The notes: a model not told the origin generated them from the sequence alone. Positions 50,109 to 59,101 are shown, counted from the first letter of the stretch. The stretch: 64,000 nt of DNA from Streptomyces californicus (GCF_000717645.1 NZ_JNZZ01000010.1:62001-126000), one strand, 5' to 3'. Numbers and translations: made by a program.

Positions 50109-50903
50109 TCAGACGGGGGTGACGTAGGCCCCGGCGATCCCGCCGTCGACCAGGAAGTCCGTGGCGTTCACGAACGACGAGTCGTCGCTCGCCAGGAACG
50201 CCACGGCGGCCGCGATCTCCGTCGGCTCGGCGAACCGGCCGACCGGGATGTGGATCAGCCGCCGGGCCGCCCGCTCCGGGTCCTTGGCGAACAGCTCCTG
50301 GAGCAGCGGGGTGTTGACCGGCCCGGGGCACAGCGCGTTGACCCGGATCCCGTCGCGCGCGAACTGCACGCCCAGCTCGCGCGACATCGCCAGCACCCCG
50401 CCCTTGGACGCGGTGTACGAGATCTGCGAGGTGGCCGCGCCCATCCGGGCCACGAACGAGGCCGTGTTGATGATCGATCCCTTGCCCTGGGCGCGCATGT
50501 AGGGGATGGCCGCCTTGCAGCAGAGGTAGACGGAGGTCAGGTTGACCTCCTGCACCCGCTTCCACGCCTCCAGGCCGGTCTCCAGGATGGAGTCGTCGTC
50601 GGGCGGCGAGATCCCCGCGTTGTTGAACGCGATGTCGACCGAGCCGTAGGTGTCGAACGCGGCCTTGAAGAGGGCCTCCACCTGCTCGGCGTCGGTGACG
50701 TCGGTACGGACGAAGATCCCGGCGGCCTCCTCGGCGGCGGCCTTGCCGCGCTCCTCGTCCACATCGGCGCAGACGACGTGGGCGCCCTCGGCGGACAGCC
50801 GCCGGACCGTGGCCAGGCCGATGCCGCTGCCCGCCCCGGTGACGACGGCGGTGCGGCCGACCAGGCGGCGGCAGACGGGGGAAGTGTCGGTCATGGTGCT
50901 CAT
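50109..50903 (-). CDS. SDR-family oxidoreductase
   Basis: 264 residues, classical short-chain dehydrogenase. Cofactor site TGAGSGIGLATVRRL (about 23-37), NNAG at IAFNNAGISPP, catalytic Ser/Tyr/Lys in NTASFVARMGAATSQISYTASKGG (Y-x3-K intact). Asp in VCADVDEERG suggests NAD+. In this locus it would oxidise the gamma-glutamylated amino alcohol to the aldehyde (inference from neighbours). It overlaps the aldehyde dehydrogenase by four bases; ATG 50903 or 50894 are both possible. Confidence 0.88.
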   Translation of the reverse strand: MSTMTDTSPVCRRLVGRTAVVTGAGSGIGLATVRRLSAEGAHVVCADVDEERGKAAAEEAAGIFVRTDVTDAEQVEALFKAAFDTYGSVDIAFNNAGISPPDDDSILETGLEAWKRVQEVNLTSVYLCCKAAIPYMRAQGKGSIINTASFVARMGAATSQISYTASKGGVLAMSRELGVQFARDGIRVNALCPGPVNTPLLQELFAKDPERAARRLIHIPVGRFAEPTEIAAAVAFLASDDSSFVNATDFLVDGGIAGAYVTPV

Positions 50904-52282
50904 GCCTCCGTGCTGATGAAAACGTTCTTGGTCTCGGTGAAGGCGGCCAGGGCGTCCGGGCCGAGCTCGCGGCCCAGACCCGACTGCTTGTAGCCGCCGA
51001 AGGGGGTCGAATAGCGCACGCTGGAGTGCGAGTTGACGGAGAGGTTGCCGGCCCGCAGCCCCTGGCTCACGCGCAGCGCGCGGCCCACGTCCCGGGTCCA
51101 GACGGAGCCGGAGAGCCCGTAGTCGGTGGCGTCGGCGAGATGCAGCGCGTCCGCCTCGTCCTCGAACGGCAGGACCACCGCGACCGGCCCGAAGACCTCC
51201 TCCACGGCCACCGGCGCGTCGGGCGCGACCCCGGTGAGGACGGTCGGCGGGTACCAGAACCCGGGGCCCTCCGGCGCCGTACCCAGGATCGCCCGTACGC
51301 CGTCGGCCTCCCGGCCGCCGTCGACGAGTGCGCGCACCCGCTCCCGCTGGACCGCCGAGATCAGCGGTCCCATCTGCGTCTTCTCGTCGGCAGGGTCGCC
51401 CACCACCACGGCGGACAGGGCCGGGACGAGCAGGTCGAGGAACCGGTCGTACACGGACCGCTCGACCAGGATCCGGGTCCGGGCGCAGCAGTCCTGGCCG
51501 GCGTTGTCCAGGAAGGACATCGGGGCGGCGGCGGCCGCGGCCTCCACGTCCGCGTCGGCGAAGACGATGTTGGGGCTCTTGCCGCCCAGCTCCAGGGTGA
51601 CCCGCTTCACCCGCTCCGCGCAGCGCGCCATGATGTGCTTGCCGGTCCGGGTGGAGCCGGTGAACACGATCTTCGCGACGCCCGGGTGCTCGACCAGGGC
51701 GCTTCCGGCCACCGGGCCCTCGCCGGGCAGCACCTGGAACAGGCCCTCGGGAAGCCCGGAGGCCAGGGCGAGTTCGGCCAGCCGGAGGGCGGTCAGCGGG
51801 GTCGTCTCGGCGGGCTTGAGGAGGACGGCGTTGCCCGCCGCCAGCGCCGGGGCGAGCCCCCAGGCCGCGATGGGCATCGGGAAGTTCCACGGGGCGATGA
51901 CCCCGACGACGCCGAGCGGCTCCAGGATCGTGAAGTCGATGCCGCCCGCCACCGGGATCTGCCGGCCCAGCAGCCGTTCGGCGCCCCCCGCGGCGTAGTC
52001 GAGGAGGTCGCGGACGTTGCCCGCCTCCCAGCGGGCGTTGCCGACGGTGTGGCCGGCCTCCCGCACCTCCAACTGGGCCAGCTCCTCGACGTGTTCGTCG
52101 ACGACAGCGGCGAAGCGGCGCAGCAGGCGGGCCCGGTCGGCGGGCGCCGCGGCGGCCCAGGAGCGCTGGGCGGTGGCCGCCCGGCGGACGGCGGCGTCGA
52201 CGTCGGCGGCGGTGGCGGCCGGGACGGTGGCGATGACCTCGGCGGTGGCCGGGGCGATGACGTCCAGGGTGGGTTGTGACAC
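50900..52282 (-). CDS. Aldehyde dehydrogenase family protein (PuuC-like)
   Basis: 460 residues. Motifs: APWNFPMPIAAWGLAPALAA (about 138-157), the catalytic Glu in VTLELGGKSPN (about 236-246), and the nucleophile Cys in FLDNAGQDCCARTRILVE (about 266-283). C-terminal PFGGYKQSGLGRELG is typical. It would oxidise a gamma-glutamyl-aminoaldehyde to the acid using NAD(P)+. The GTG start at 52282 (VSQPTLDVIAP) is chosen; the longer frame has no conserved residues. It lies 32 bases after the glutamine-synthetase-like gene and is cotranscribed with it. Confidence 0.9.
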   Translation of the reverse strand: MSQPTLDVIAPATAEVIATVPAATAADVDAAVRRAATAQRSWAAAAPADRARLLRRFAAVVDEHVEELAQLEVREAGHTVGNARWEAGNVRDLLDYAAGGAERLLGRQIPVAGGIDFTILEPLGVVGVIAPWNFPMPIAAWGLAPALAAGNAVLLKPAETTPLTALRLAELALASGLPEGLFQVLPGEGPVAGSALVEHPGVAKIVFTGSTRTGKHIMARCAERVKRVTLELGGKSPNIVFADADVEAAAAAAPMSFLDNAGQDCCARTRILVERSVYDRFLDLLVPALSAVVVGDPADEKTQMGPLISAVQRERVRALVDGGREADGVRAILGTAPEGPGFWYPPTVLTGVAPDAPVAVEEVFGPVAVVLPFEDEADALHLADATDYGLSGSVWTRDVGRALRVSQGLRAGNLSVNSHSSVRYSTPFGGYKQSGLGRELGPDALAAFTETKNVFISTEA

Positions 52283-52314
52283 GTACGAACCCCGATCAGG
52301 GAAGCGGGTGGTGG

Positions 52315-53679
52315 TCAGAGGCGTTCGAAGGAGCGGCGCAGCTCCCAGTCGGTCACCGCGGCGTCGTAGGCGGCCAGTTCGACGCGGGCCATGTTCAGGT
52401 AGTGCGCGACGACCTCCTCGCCGAACGCCTCCTCGGCGATGGGGCTGGCCTCCCACAGCTCGGCGGCCTCGCGCAGCGTCGTCGGCACCTGGTCGTAGCC
52501 GGCGGTGTACGCGTTGCCGGTACAGGCGTCGGGCAGTTCCAGCCGGTGCTCGACGCCGTGCAGTCCGGCGGCGACCAGTCCGGCGACGGCCAGATGGGGG
52601 TTGACGTCACCGCCCGGCAGCCGGTTCTCCAGGCGCATCGAGGGCCCGTGGCCGACGACCCGCAGCGCGCAGGTGCGGTTGTCGACGCCCCAGGCGACGG
52701 CGGTCGGCGCGAAGGAGCCCGGCTGGAAGCGTTTGTAGGAGTTGATGTTCGGCGCGTAGAGGAGGGAGAAGTCGCGCAGGGCGGCGAGCTGGCCGGCCAG
52801 GAAATGGCGCATCAGCTCGGACATGCCGTCCGGCCCGTCGCCGGCCATCAGGTTCGCGCCGTCCGCGTCCGTGAGCGAGAGGTGGATGTGGCAGGAGTTG
52901 CCCTCGCGCTCGTCGTACTTGGCCATGAAGGTGAGCGAGACGCCCTCCTGGGAGGCGATCTCCTTGGCCCCCGTCTTGTAGACGGCGTGCTGGTCGCAGG
53001 TGGTCAGCGCCTCGTCGTAGCGGAAGACGATCTCGTGCTGGCCGGGGTTGCACTCGCCCTTGGCGGACTCGACGGTCAGCCCCGCCCGCTGCATCTCGTT
53101 GCGGATGCGGCGCAGCAGCGGCTCGATCCGGCCGGTGCCGAGGATCGAGTAGTCGATGTTGTACTGGTTGGCCGGGGTCAGCCCGCGGTAGTCGCGGTCC
53201 CAGGCCTCCTCGTAGCTGTCCCGGAAGACGATGAACTCCAGCTCCGTGCCGACCTGCGCCGTCCAGCCGCGCTCGGCCAGCCGGTCGAGCTGGCGGCGCA
53301 GGATCTGGCGGGGTGCGGCCACCACCGGGCTGCCGTCGTGCCAGGCGAGATCCGCGATCAGCAGCGCGGTGCCCTCGTGCCAGGGGATGGGCCGCAGGGT
53401 GGCGGTGTCGGGGACCATGCCGAAGTCGCCGTAGCCGTTCTCCCACGAGGACATCGCGTAGCCGTCGACGGTCTGCATCTCGGTGTCCACGGCCAGCAGG
53501 TAGTTGCAGCCCTCGGAGCCGTGCTCCAGCACCTCGTCGAGGAAGAACCCGGCCGCGAACCGCTTGCCCTGCAACCGGCCCTGCATGTCGGGGAAGGCCA
53601 GCACCACGGTGTCTATCGACCCGTCCGCGACACGGGCGCGCAGCTCGTCGAGGGCGAGCGGGGGTGTGCGGTCTGCCAC
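52315..53679 (-). CDS. glnA4: Gamma-glutamyl-amine ligase of the glutamine synthetase family (GlnA4-like)
   Basis: 454 residues. Glutamine-synthetase catalytic blocks include GTELEFIVFRDSYEEA, AKGECNPGQHEIVFRY (about 243-258), GNSCHIHLSLTDADG and NRTCALRVVGHGPSMRLENR; the Asp of the true ammonia-binding loop is not obvious. The group ligates glutamate to amines using ATP. In S. coelicolor, GlnA4 was reported to make gamma-glutamylethanolamide, and the ethanolamine permease and C26 hydrolase here point the same way. A GlnA3-type polyamine substrate is the main alternative. GTG 53679 follows GGAGG. Confidence 0.75.
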   Translation of the reverse strand: MADRTPPLALDELRARVADGSIDTVVLAFPDMQGRLQGKRFAAGFFLDEVLEHGSEGCNYLLAVDTEMQTVDGYAMSSWENGYGDFGMVPDTATLRPIPWHEGTALLIADLAWHDGSPVVAAPRQILRRQLDRLAERGWTAQVGTELEFIVFRDSYEEAWDRDYRGLTPANQYNIDYSILGTGRIEPLLRRIRNEMQRAGLTVESAKGECNPGQHEIVFRYDEALTTCDQHAVYKTGAKEIASQEGVSLTFMAKYDEREGNSCHIHLSLTDADGANLMAGDGPDGMSELMRHFLAGQLAALRDFSLLYAPNINSYKRFQPGSFAPTAVAWGVDNRTCALRVVGHGPSMRLENRLPGGDVNPHLAVAGLVAAGLHGVEHRLELPDACTGNAYTAGYDQVPTTLREAAELWEASPIAEEAFGEEVVAHYLNMARVELAAYDAAVTDWELRRSFERL

Positions 53680-53752
53680 GGGAAGCCTCCTTGGGGGAAC
53701 CGGGAGGCATAAGGTATGACAGAGAACCATTGCTTGGGAAGGGGATCCGCCC
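53680..53752. promoter_or_regulatory. Short divergent control region, ligase/FadR
   Basis: Only 73 bases separate the two starts. It contains AAGGTATGACAGAG near 53711-53724, where GT-N3-AC matches half of the FadR-type TNGT-N-ACNA form with mismatched outer bases. Both promoters and the regulator's site must lie here or within the coding starts. Confidence 0.4.
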
Positions 53753-54571
53753 GTGGTGACGAGGGGAAGAGCGCACGGCACCCGTCCGGCGGCAGCGGCG
53801 GCCGGACGGGCGGCGGACGGCGCCGAGGAGGAAGCCGCGGAGACGGCCGCGGGTGGCGCCGCTGCCGGTCCGCTCGACTCCGTGCTGCGGCCCGTCCGGG
53901 CCGGCAACGGCTTCGAGGAGGCGCTGGAGCAGATCCTCCAACTGCTGCGCCTCGGTCTCGTCCCGCCCGGCGAACGGCTCCCCTCCGAACGCGAGTTGTC
54001 CCAGCAGCTGCGCATCAGCAGGGTCACCCTGCGCGAGGCCCTCAAGGTCCTCCAGGACCAGGGCATGGTCGAGAGCCGCCGGGGGCGCTACGGCGGCACC
54101 TTCGTCCTGCCGCGCACCGCGTCCCCCGACGGCACCGGTGAACTGCGCCGCCGCATCGCCGCCGTCGACGTGGAGGACACCCTGCGCTTCCGCGAGGTGC
54201 TGGAGGCCGGGGCGGCCGGTCTGTGCGCCGAAGGGCTGACCGGTGACGAGGAGGCCCGGCTGCGGGGAGCGCTCGACGCCACACGGGGCGCCCGGCTGGA
54301 GGACTACCGCCGCCGGGACACCCTGCTCCACCTCACCCTCGCCGAACTCTCCGGCTCCCGTACGCTCGCCGCGCAGTACGCCGCCGTCCGGGCCACCCTC
54401 AACGAACTCCTCGACTGCATCCCGCTGCTGGTGCGCAACCTGGAGCACTCCCAGCAGCAGCACGCGGCCGTCGTCGAGGCGGTGCTCGACCGCGACGCGG
54501 ACGCGGCGCGCGAGATGATGCGCGAACACTGCGGCGGCACCGCCGCCCTGCTGCGCGGCTTCCTCGCGTGA
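53753..54571 (+). CDS. FadR/GntR-family regulator (FCD domain) of the gamma-glutamylation locus
   Basis: 272 residues. After an Ala/Glu-rich leader of about 40 residues, the winged helix spans about 50-120 (EQILQLLRLGLVPPGERLPS, RELSQQLRISRVTLREALKV, QGMVESRRGRYGGTFVLPR). The FCD ligand domain follows, with DTLRFREVLEAGAAGLCAEG and HSQQQHAAVVEAVLDRDADA, including the His ligands of metal-type FCD. It diverges from the ligase operon and precedes the permease on its own strand, consistent with a local regulator of both. Confidence 0.88.
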   Translation: MVTRGRAHGTRPAAAAAGRAADGAEEEAAETAAGGAAAGPLDSVLRPVRAGNGFEEALEQILQLLRLGLVPPGERLPSERELSQQLRISRVTLREALKVLQDQGMVESRRGRYGGTFVLPRTASPDGTGELRRRIAAVDVEDTLRFREVLEAGAAGLCAEGLTGDEEARLRGALDATRGARLEDYRRRDTLLHLTLAELSGSRTLAAQYAAVRATLNELLDCIPLLVRNLEHSQQQHAAVVEAVLDRDADAAREMMREHCGGTAALLRGFLA

Positions 54572-54704
54572 GCCGCACACCCCGGGCCCGTGTCCCCGGC
54601 GGAGCCTTCGGCGCCGGACCCCGCGGCCCCTGCCCCGCCCCGTTACCGGTGCCTCCGGCCCGGCGGTCCCGCCGCTCCGCCGGGCGGCCCGGCGAGGCGA
54701 ATCC

Positions 54705-54720
54705 GTAACCGCTCTTTAAC
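54705..54720 (+). promoter_or_regulatory. Possible GlnR-like site upstream of the permease
   Basis: GTAAC (54705-54709), six bases, TTAAC (54716-54720). GlnR boxes follow GTNAC-N6-GAAAC; the second half here agrees only in part. It lies about 105 bases upstream of the permease start, a sensible place for nitrogen control. Confidence 0.3.
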
Positions 54721-54823
54721 GCACGCCCCTTGCCATTCCCGCAGCCGTTCCACAAAGGTGTGCCGACGAACCTTTGATCGAAGCAGTTCCGACGATGCCG
54801 TTCACCCACATCTGGAGCGCCTC

Positions 54824-56293
54824 ATGGCTCAGGGAACCGAAACACCCGCCGGCCCACCCGGGGACGCGAGCCCGGGAGCGTCCGGCACGGACGCGTACCT
54901 CCACCGCAGGACCCTGCGCCGGGGCAGCGCCGGCTGGCTCCTGCTGACCGGCCTCGGCGTCGCCTACGTGGTCTCCGGCGACTTCTCCGGCTGGAACATC
55001 GGCCTGTCCAAGGGCGGCTTCGGCGGGCTCGCCGCGGCCATGGTCCTCATGGGCGTCATGTACGCCTGCCTGGTCTTCGCCCTGGCCGAACTCTCCGCGA
55101 TCCTGCCCACGGCGGGCGGCGGCTACGGCTTCGCGCGGCGTGCGCTCGGCACCTGGGGCGGCTTCCTGACGGGGACGGCGATCCTCATCGAGTACATCCT
55201 CGCCCCCGCCGCCATCTCCCTCTTCATCGGCGACTACGTCGAATCGCTCGGCCTGTTCGGACTCACCTCCGGCTGGCCGGTCTACCTCGCCTGCTTCGCG
55301 GTCTTCATCGGCATCCACCTCTGGGGCGTCGGCGAGGCGCTCCGCTTCAGCCTGGTGGTCACCGCCATCGCCGTGGCCGCGCTGCTGATCTTCGCCGTCG
55401 GCGCGTTCACCGAGTTCGACGCGGGCCGCCTGAACGACATCCCGGCCGACGCCTCGGCCTTCGGCTCCTCCTCCTGGCTGCCGTTCGGCCTCCTCGGCAT
55501 CTGGGCCGCCTTTCCCTTCGGCATGTGGTTCTTCCTCGGCGTGGAAGGCGTACCGCTCGCCGCGGAGGAGGCGAAGGACCCGGTCCGCTCGATGCCGAAG
55601 GCCCTGGCCATCTCGCTCGCCGTCCTGGTCTTCCTCGCCCTCATCACCTTCGTCTCCGCCACCGGCGCCCAGGGCGCCGACGCCATCAAGGAGGCCGGCA
55701 ACCCGCTCGTGGTGGCCCTCCAGGGCGACGGCGAACCCACCGCCCTGAGCCGCTTCGTCAACTACGCGGGCCTCGCCGGTCTGGTGGCCTCCTTCTTCTC
55801 GCTGATCTTCGCCGGCTCCCGCCAGTTGTTCGCGCTCTCCCGGGCCGGCTATCTGCCCCGCTTCCTGTCGCTGACCAACCGCCGCAAGTCCCCCTACCTC
55901 GGCCTGCTGATCCCCGGCGCCATCGGCTTCACGCTCGCCGCGTGGAGCGGCAACGGCGGCCGCATGCTGAACGTCGCCGTCTTCGGCGCCACCATCAGCT
56001 ACGCCCTGATGGCCCTCTCCCACATGGTGCTGCGCCGCCGCGAACCCGGGCTGCCGCGCCCCTACCGCACCCCCGGCGGCGCGCTGACCTCGTCCGTGGC
56101 CTTCGTCCTGGCATGCTCGGCGCTGGTGGCGACCTTCCTGGTCGACCGCGACGCGGCGTTCATCGCCCTCGCCGTGTACGCGGTGGCGCTGGCCTACTTC
56201 GCCCTCTACAGCCGCCACCGGCTGGTCGCGGGAGCGCCGGAGGAGGAGTTCGCCGCCCTCGCGGCGGCCGAGGCCGAACTCGCCCGCGACTGA
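54824..56293 (+). CDS. eat: Ethanolamine permease (APC superfamily)
   Basis: 489 residues, about twelve helices. The first helix region GLGVAYVVSGDFSGWNIGLS (about 42-61), FALAELSAILPTAGGGYGFA (about 84-103) and ARRALGTWGGFLTGTAILIE are close to the Eat/EutP ethanolamine-permease subfamily. A later loop LSRAGYLPRFLSLTNRRKSP is also diagnostic. It imports ethanolamine or a similar amine with a cation. ATG 54824 is chosen; upstream residues are Pro/Arg-rich. It precedes the C26 hydrolase by 56 bases and probably forms one unit with it. Confidence 0.85.
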   Translation: MAQGTETPAGPPGDASPGASGTDAYLHRRTLRRGSAGWLLLTGLGVAYVVSGDFSGWNIGLSKGGFGGLAAAMVLMGVMYACLVFALAELSAILPTAGGGYGFARRALGTWGGFLTGTAILIEYILAPAAISLFIGDYVESLGLFGLTSGWPVYLACFAVFIGIHLWGVGEALRFSLVVTAIAVAALLIFAVGAFTEFDAGRLNDIPADASAFGSSSWLPFGLLGIWAAFPFGMWFFLGVEGVPLAAEEAKDPVRSMPKALAISLAVLVFLALITFVSATGAQGADAIKEAGNPLVVALQGDGEPTALSRFVNYAGLAGLVASFFSLIFAGSRQLFALSRAGYLPRFLSLTNRRKSPYLGLLIPGAIGFTLAAWSGNGGRMLNVAVFGATISYALMALSHMVLRRREPGLPRPYRTPGGALTSSVAFVLACSALVATFLVDRDAAFIALAVYAVALAYFALYSRHRLVAGAPEEEFAALAAAEAELARD

Positions 56294-56349
56294 CCCCCGT
56301 ACCCCCGCCGGCCGCGGCCGGTCCACGATCCACCCGAGGAGCCCGTTCC

Positions 56350-57096
56350 ATGTCCCGGCCCGTCATCGGCATCAGCACCTACCAGGACCAGGCCCGCTGG
56401 GGGGTGTGGGAGATGCCGGCGGTGCTGCTGCCCGCCGGCTACCCCCGCCTCGTGCGCGCGGCGGGCGGACTGGCGGTGCTGCTGCCGCCCGACGACGCCG
56501 AGGACGCGGCCCGGGACACCGTCGCCGCCCTGGACGGCCTGGTGATCGCCGGGGGAGCGGATGTGGAACCGGCCAGGTACGGGGCGGTCGCCGACCCCCG
56601 CACCGGCCCGCCGGCCCGTGAACGCGACGCCTGGGAACTGGCGTTGATCAGGGCGGCCGTCGAGCAGGAGGTCCCTCTGCTCGGCATCTGCCGGGGCATG
56701 CAGCTGCTGAACGTCGCCCTCGGCGGCACCCTCGTCCAGCACCTGGAGGACCACACCGGCGGTCTCGGCGTCTTCGGCAGCCATCCGGTGGTCCCGGTGC
56801 CCGGCACCGCGTACGCGGACGCCGTACCGGAGACCGCCATGGTGCCCGCCTACCACCACCAGGCCGTCGACCGCCTCGGCGGCGGCCTGGTGGCCTCCGC
56901 CCACGCCCCGGACGGGACGGTGGAGGCCGTGGAACTGCCCGGCCGCGCGAGCCTGGTGCTCGGCGTCCAGTGGCATCCGGAGATGGGCGAGGACACCCGG
57001 GTCATGGCCGCCCTGGTGCGGGCGGCCGGGGAGCGGTCCCGGAGCCCTCGAACCCCGGCCCGGAGAAGTCCGGCCCCGCGAACGCCGGTGAGCTGA
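56350..57096 (+). CDS. Gamma-glutamyl-amide hydrolase (peptidase C26, PuuD-like)
   Basis: 248 residues, class-I glutamine-amidotransferase fold. Begins RPVIGISTYQDQARWGVWEM. The oxyanion/nucleophile motif PLLGICRGMQLLNVALGGTL (about 114-133) has the Cys; the His-x-Glu is in LGVQWHPEMGED (about 209-220). GLVIAGGADVEPARYG matches PuuD. It would release glutamate from the oxidised gamma-glutamyl product, completing the pathway. The last about 25 residues are Arg/Pro/Ser-rich and overlap the convergent gene by 95 bases. Confidence 0.88.
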   Translation: MSRPVIGISTYQDQARWGVWEMPAVLLPAGYPRLVRAAGGLAVLLPPDDAEDAARDTVAALDGLVIAGGADVEPARYGAVADPRTGPPARERDAWELALIRAAVEQEVPLLGICRGMQLLNVALGGTLVQHLEDHTGGLGVFGSHPVVPVPGTAYADAVPETAMVPAYHHQAVDRLGGGLVASAHAPDGTVEAVELPGRASLVLGVQWHPEMGEDTRVMAALVRAAGERSRSPRTPARRSPAPRTPVS

Positions 57097-57784
57097 ACCG
57101 GGACCCGCCGGCGTCGCCCGCGTCCGGCGCGGGCGACGCCGCCCCGGCCAGCTCCTGGAGCAGGAACGGCCGGATGCCCCGGTCGCGCAGCGCCCCGAGC
57201 CACACCTCCCGGGCCCGGTCGAGAGCGGGGGAGAGGGAGGCGTCGGGGAGGTCCGGAACCGCGTCGGCCGCCGCCTGCCTCGCCGCCGTCCGGTAGAGGG
57301 CGGCCACGCTGACCAGAGCCGTGGCCGCCGCGATCCCCAGGCTCAGCCACCCGACGCCCACGAGGGTGTCCGCCAGGGCGGGCAGGGCCTCGGCGAGCCG
57401 CAGCCCGTACCCGAGGACCAGGAAGGTCGCGGCGGCCACCGCGGCGAGCACCGGCGTCAGCACCCCGAGGACCGCGAGCACCCCGGCCCCCGGCCGCTCC
57501 TGGTCGCCCGGCCCGGAGAGCGGTGAGGCCCCGGCCGCCCGCGATCCGCCGCGCGCCTGCCGGCGCAGGGCCGTGTACCGCCGGTACTCCACGTCGGCCG
57601 CGTGCGCGACCCGGGCGACGGCCGCCAGGCCCCGGACGCGCAACCGGTCGCCGGGGACGCCCGAACGCTCCAGCAGGCGCTGGATCTGAGGGGAGGCGAT
57701 CACCTCGTCGAGAGCGCTCGCGTAGTCCGGTCTGTCCTCGTCCCCGAGCCGGAAGGGTCTGCCCATGCTGGTGTCCTCGGTCAA
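57002..57784 (-). CDS. Two-helix membrane protein, unknown function
   Basis: 260 residues. N-terminal soluble segment (DYASALDEVIASPQIQRLLE), two transmembrane helices near 105-125 (VLGVLTPVLAAVAAATFLVL) and 143-163 (VGWLSLGIAAATALVSVAAL), then a soluble tail ending in Ser/Pro/Gly-rich residues. Family not recognised. Its 3' end overlaps the C26 hydrolase gene by 95 bases, tail to tail, in non-conserved parts of both. ATG 57784 or 57766 could start it. Confidence 0.7.
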   Translation of the reverse strand: MTEDTSMGRPFRLGDEDRPDYASALDEVIASPQIQRLLERSGVPGDRLRVRGLAAVARVAHAADVEYRRYTALRRQARGGSRAAGASPLSGPGDQERPGAGVLAVLGVLTPVLAAVAAATFLVLGYGLRLAEALPALADTLVGVGWLSLGIAAATALVSVAALYRTAARQAAADAVPDLPDASLSPALDRAREVWLGALRDRGIRPFLLQELAGAASPAPDAGDAGGSRFSSPAFAGPDFSGPGFEGSGTAPRPPAPGRP

Positions 57785-57816
57785 GTGGGGCGGTGGTCGT
57801 TCGTGTACGACGGCGC

Positions 57817-57847
57817 GGGGTCGCGCACGTGGAGCGTGCGCGACCCC
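57817..57847 (-). terminator. 13-bp perfect-stem terminator of the TerD genes
   Basis: GGGGTCGCGCACG (57817-57829), 5-base loop, exact complement (57835-57847), 19 bases beyond the stop of the second TerD gene on the minus strand. Confidence 0.82.
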
Positions 57848-57866
57848 ACCGGGAGCCGGGTGACCG

Positions 57867-58448
57867 TCAGAGGTGCGGCGCGATCGCGGGCATGAGGTCC
57901 TGGAAGGTCCGCCCGTCCGCCGCCGCGCCGATCGCGGCCATCTGCCAGCCCGAACCGGTCCGCTGGACCTTGGCCATGATCTGGGCGGTGTTCCGCCCGC
58001 CGCCGGTCAGGGTGTAGCGGGCCAGCTCCTGGCCGGTGGTCTCGTCGACCAGCCGGCAGAAGGCGGCCTCGACCTCCTCGAAGGTCTGGCCGGTGAACGA
58101 GTTCACCGTGAAGACGATCTGGTCGACATGGGCCGGCACGCGCCGCAGGTCGACGACGATGGACTCGTCGTCGCCGCCCTCTCCCGCGCCGCCCACCCGG
58201 TTGTCCCCGGTGTGCCGGACCGAGCCGTCGTCGCTGATCAGGTGCTGGAAGAAGACCACGTCCTGCGGGTCGCGCCCCGCGAAGAGCACCGCCGAGGCGT
58301 CCAGGTCGATCTCCCGGGCGGTCAGCCGGGCCAGGAACCCCTTGCGGGGAGCGGACTTCCAGCCGAGCCCCATCCGTACGACGTCGAGCTCGCCGCCGCC
58401 GGACTTGGTGAGGCTGACCTGCTGGCCCTTGGTGAGGTTGATCGTCAT
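57867..58448 (-). CDS. TerD-family protein (TerZ/TerD-like), second of pair
   Basis: 193 residues, single TerD domain: MTINLTKGQQVSLTKSGGGE start, GLGWKSAPRKGF, EIDLDASAVLFAGRDP with the Ca-binding acidic residues (about 46-61), and HTGDNRVGGAGEGGDDESIV (about 79-98). These proteins bind calcium and are linked to tellurite, phage and general stress resistance, and to development in Streptomyces. It is 64 bases downstream of another terD on the same strand, so one operon is likely. Confidence 0.93.
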   Translation of the reverse strand: MTINLTKGQQVSLTKSGGGELDVVRMGLGWKSAPRKGFLARLTAREIDLDASAVLFAGRDPQDVVFFQHLISDDGSVRHTGDNRVGGAGEGGDDESIVVDLRRVPAHVDQIVFTVNSFTGQTFEEVEAAFCRLVDETTGQELARYTLTGGGRNTAQIMAKVQRTGSGWQMAAIGAAADGRTFQDLMPAIAPHL

Positions 58449-58512
58449 CGTTCCGCCTTCGGTGGCTGGGTGCTGCCTGGGTGCCTGGGGTGGTGTCGGT
58501 GGGGCGCGCGGC

Positions 58513-59088
58513 TCAGAGGCTGACGCCGAAGTCGGCGACGATGCCGCTCAGCCCGGATGCGTAACCCTGCCCGACCGCGCGGAACTTCCACTCCGCGCCG
58601 TGCCGGTACAGCTCGCCGAAGACCATCGCCGTTTCGGTCGAGGCGTCCTCGCTGAGGTCGTAGCGGGCGATCTCCGCGCCGCCCGCCTGGTTGACCACGC
58701 GGATGTACGCGTTGCGCACCTGGCCGAAGCTCTGGCCCCGCCCCTCCGCCTCGTGGATCGAGACCGGGAACACGATCTTCGCCACGTCGGCGGGGACCGC
58801 GGCCAGGTCGACCTTGACGGTCTCGTCGTCGCCGTCGCCCTCGCCGGTGAGGTTGTCGCCGGTGTGCTCGACCGAACCGTCGGGGCTCTTGAGGTTGTTG
58901 TAGAAGACGAAGTGCTGGTTGGACCGGACCTTGCCCGCCTCGTCGCAGAGCAGCGCGCTCGCGTCGAGGTCGTAGTCGGCGCCGGTGGTGGTGCGGACGT
59001 CCCAGCCGAGACCGACGAGGACCGCGGTCAGGCCGGGGGCCTCCTTGCTCAGCGAGACGTTCCCGCCCTTGGCGAGGCTCACGCCCAT
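58513..59088 (-). CDS. terD: TerD-family protein, first of pair
   Basis: 191 residues with the standard TerD start [40 protein letters not shown] (about 30-49), [20 protein letters not shown] (about 78-97) and [20 protein letters not shown] at the C-terminus. All acidic Ca2+-site residues of the family appear present. ATG 59088 is used; the longer frame covers repeats and the BlaI-like dyad upstream. AGGGAGAAG lies just before the start. A BlaI-like dyad 109 bases upstream may add control. Confidence 0.93.
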   Translation of the reverse strand: MGVSLAKGGNVSLSKEAPGLTAVLVGLGWDVRTTTGADYDLDASALLCDEAGKVRSNQHFVFYNNLKSPDGSVEHTGDNLTGEGDGDDETVKVDLAAVPADVAKIVFPVSIHEAEGRGQSFGQVRNAYIRVVNQAGGAEIARYDLSEDASTETAMVFGELYRHGAEWKFRAVGQGYASGLSGIVADFGVSL

Positions 59089-59101
59089 GATCTTCTCCCT
59101 T

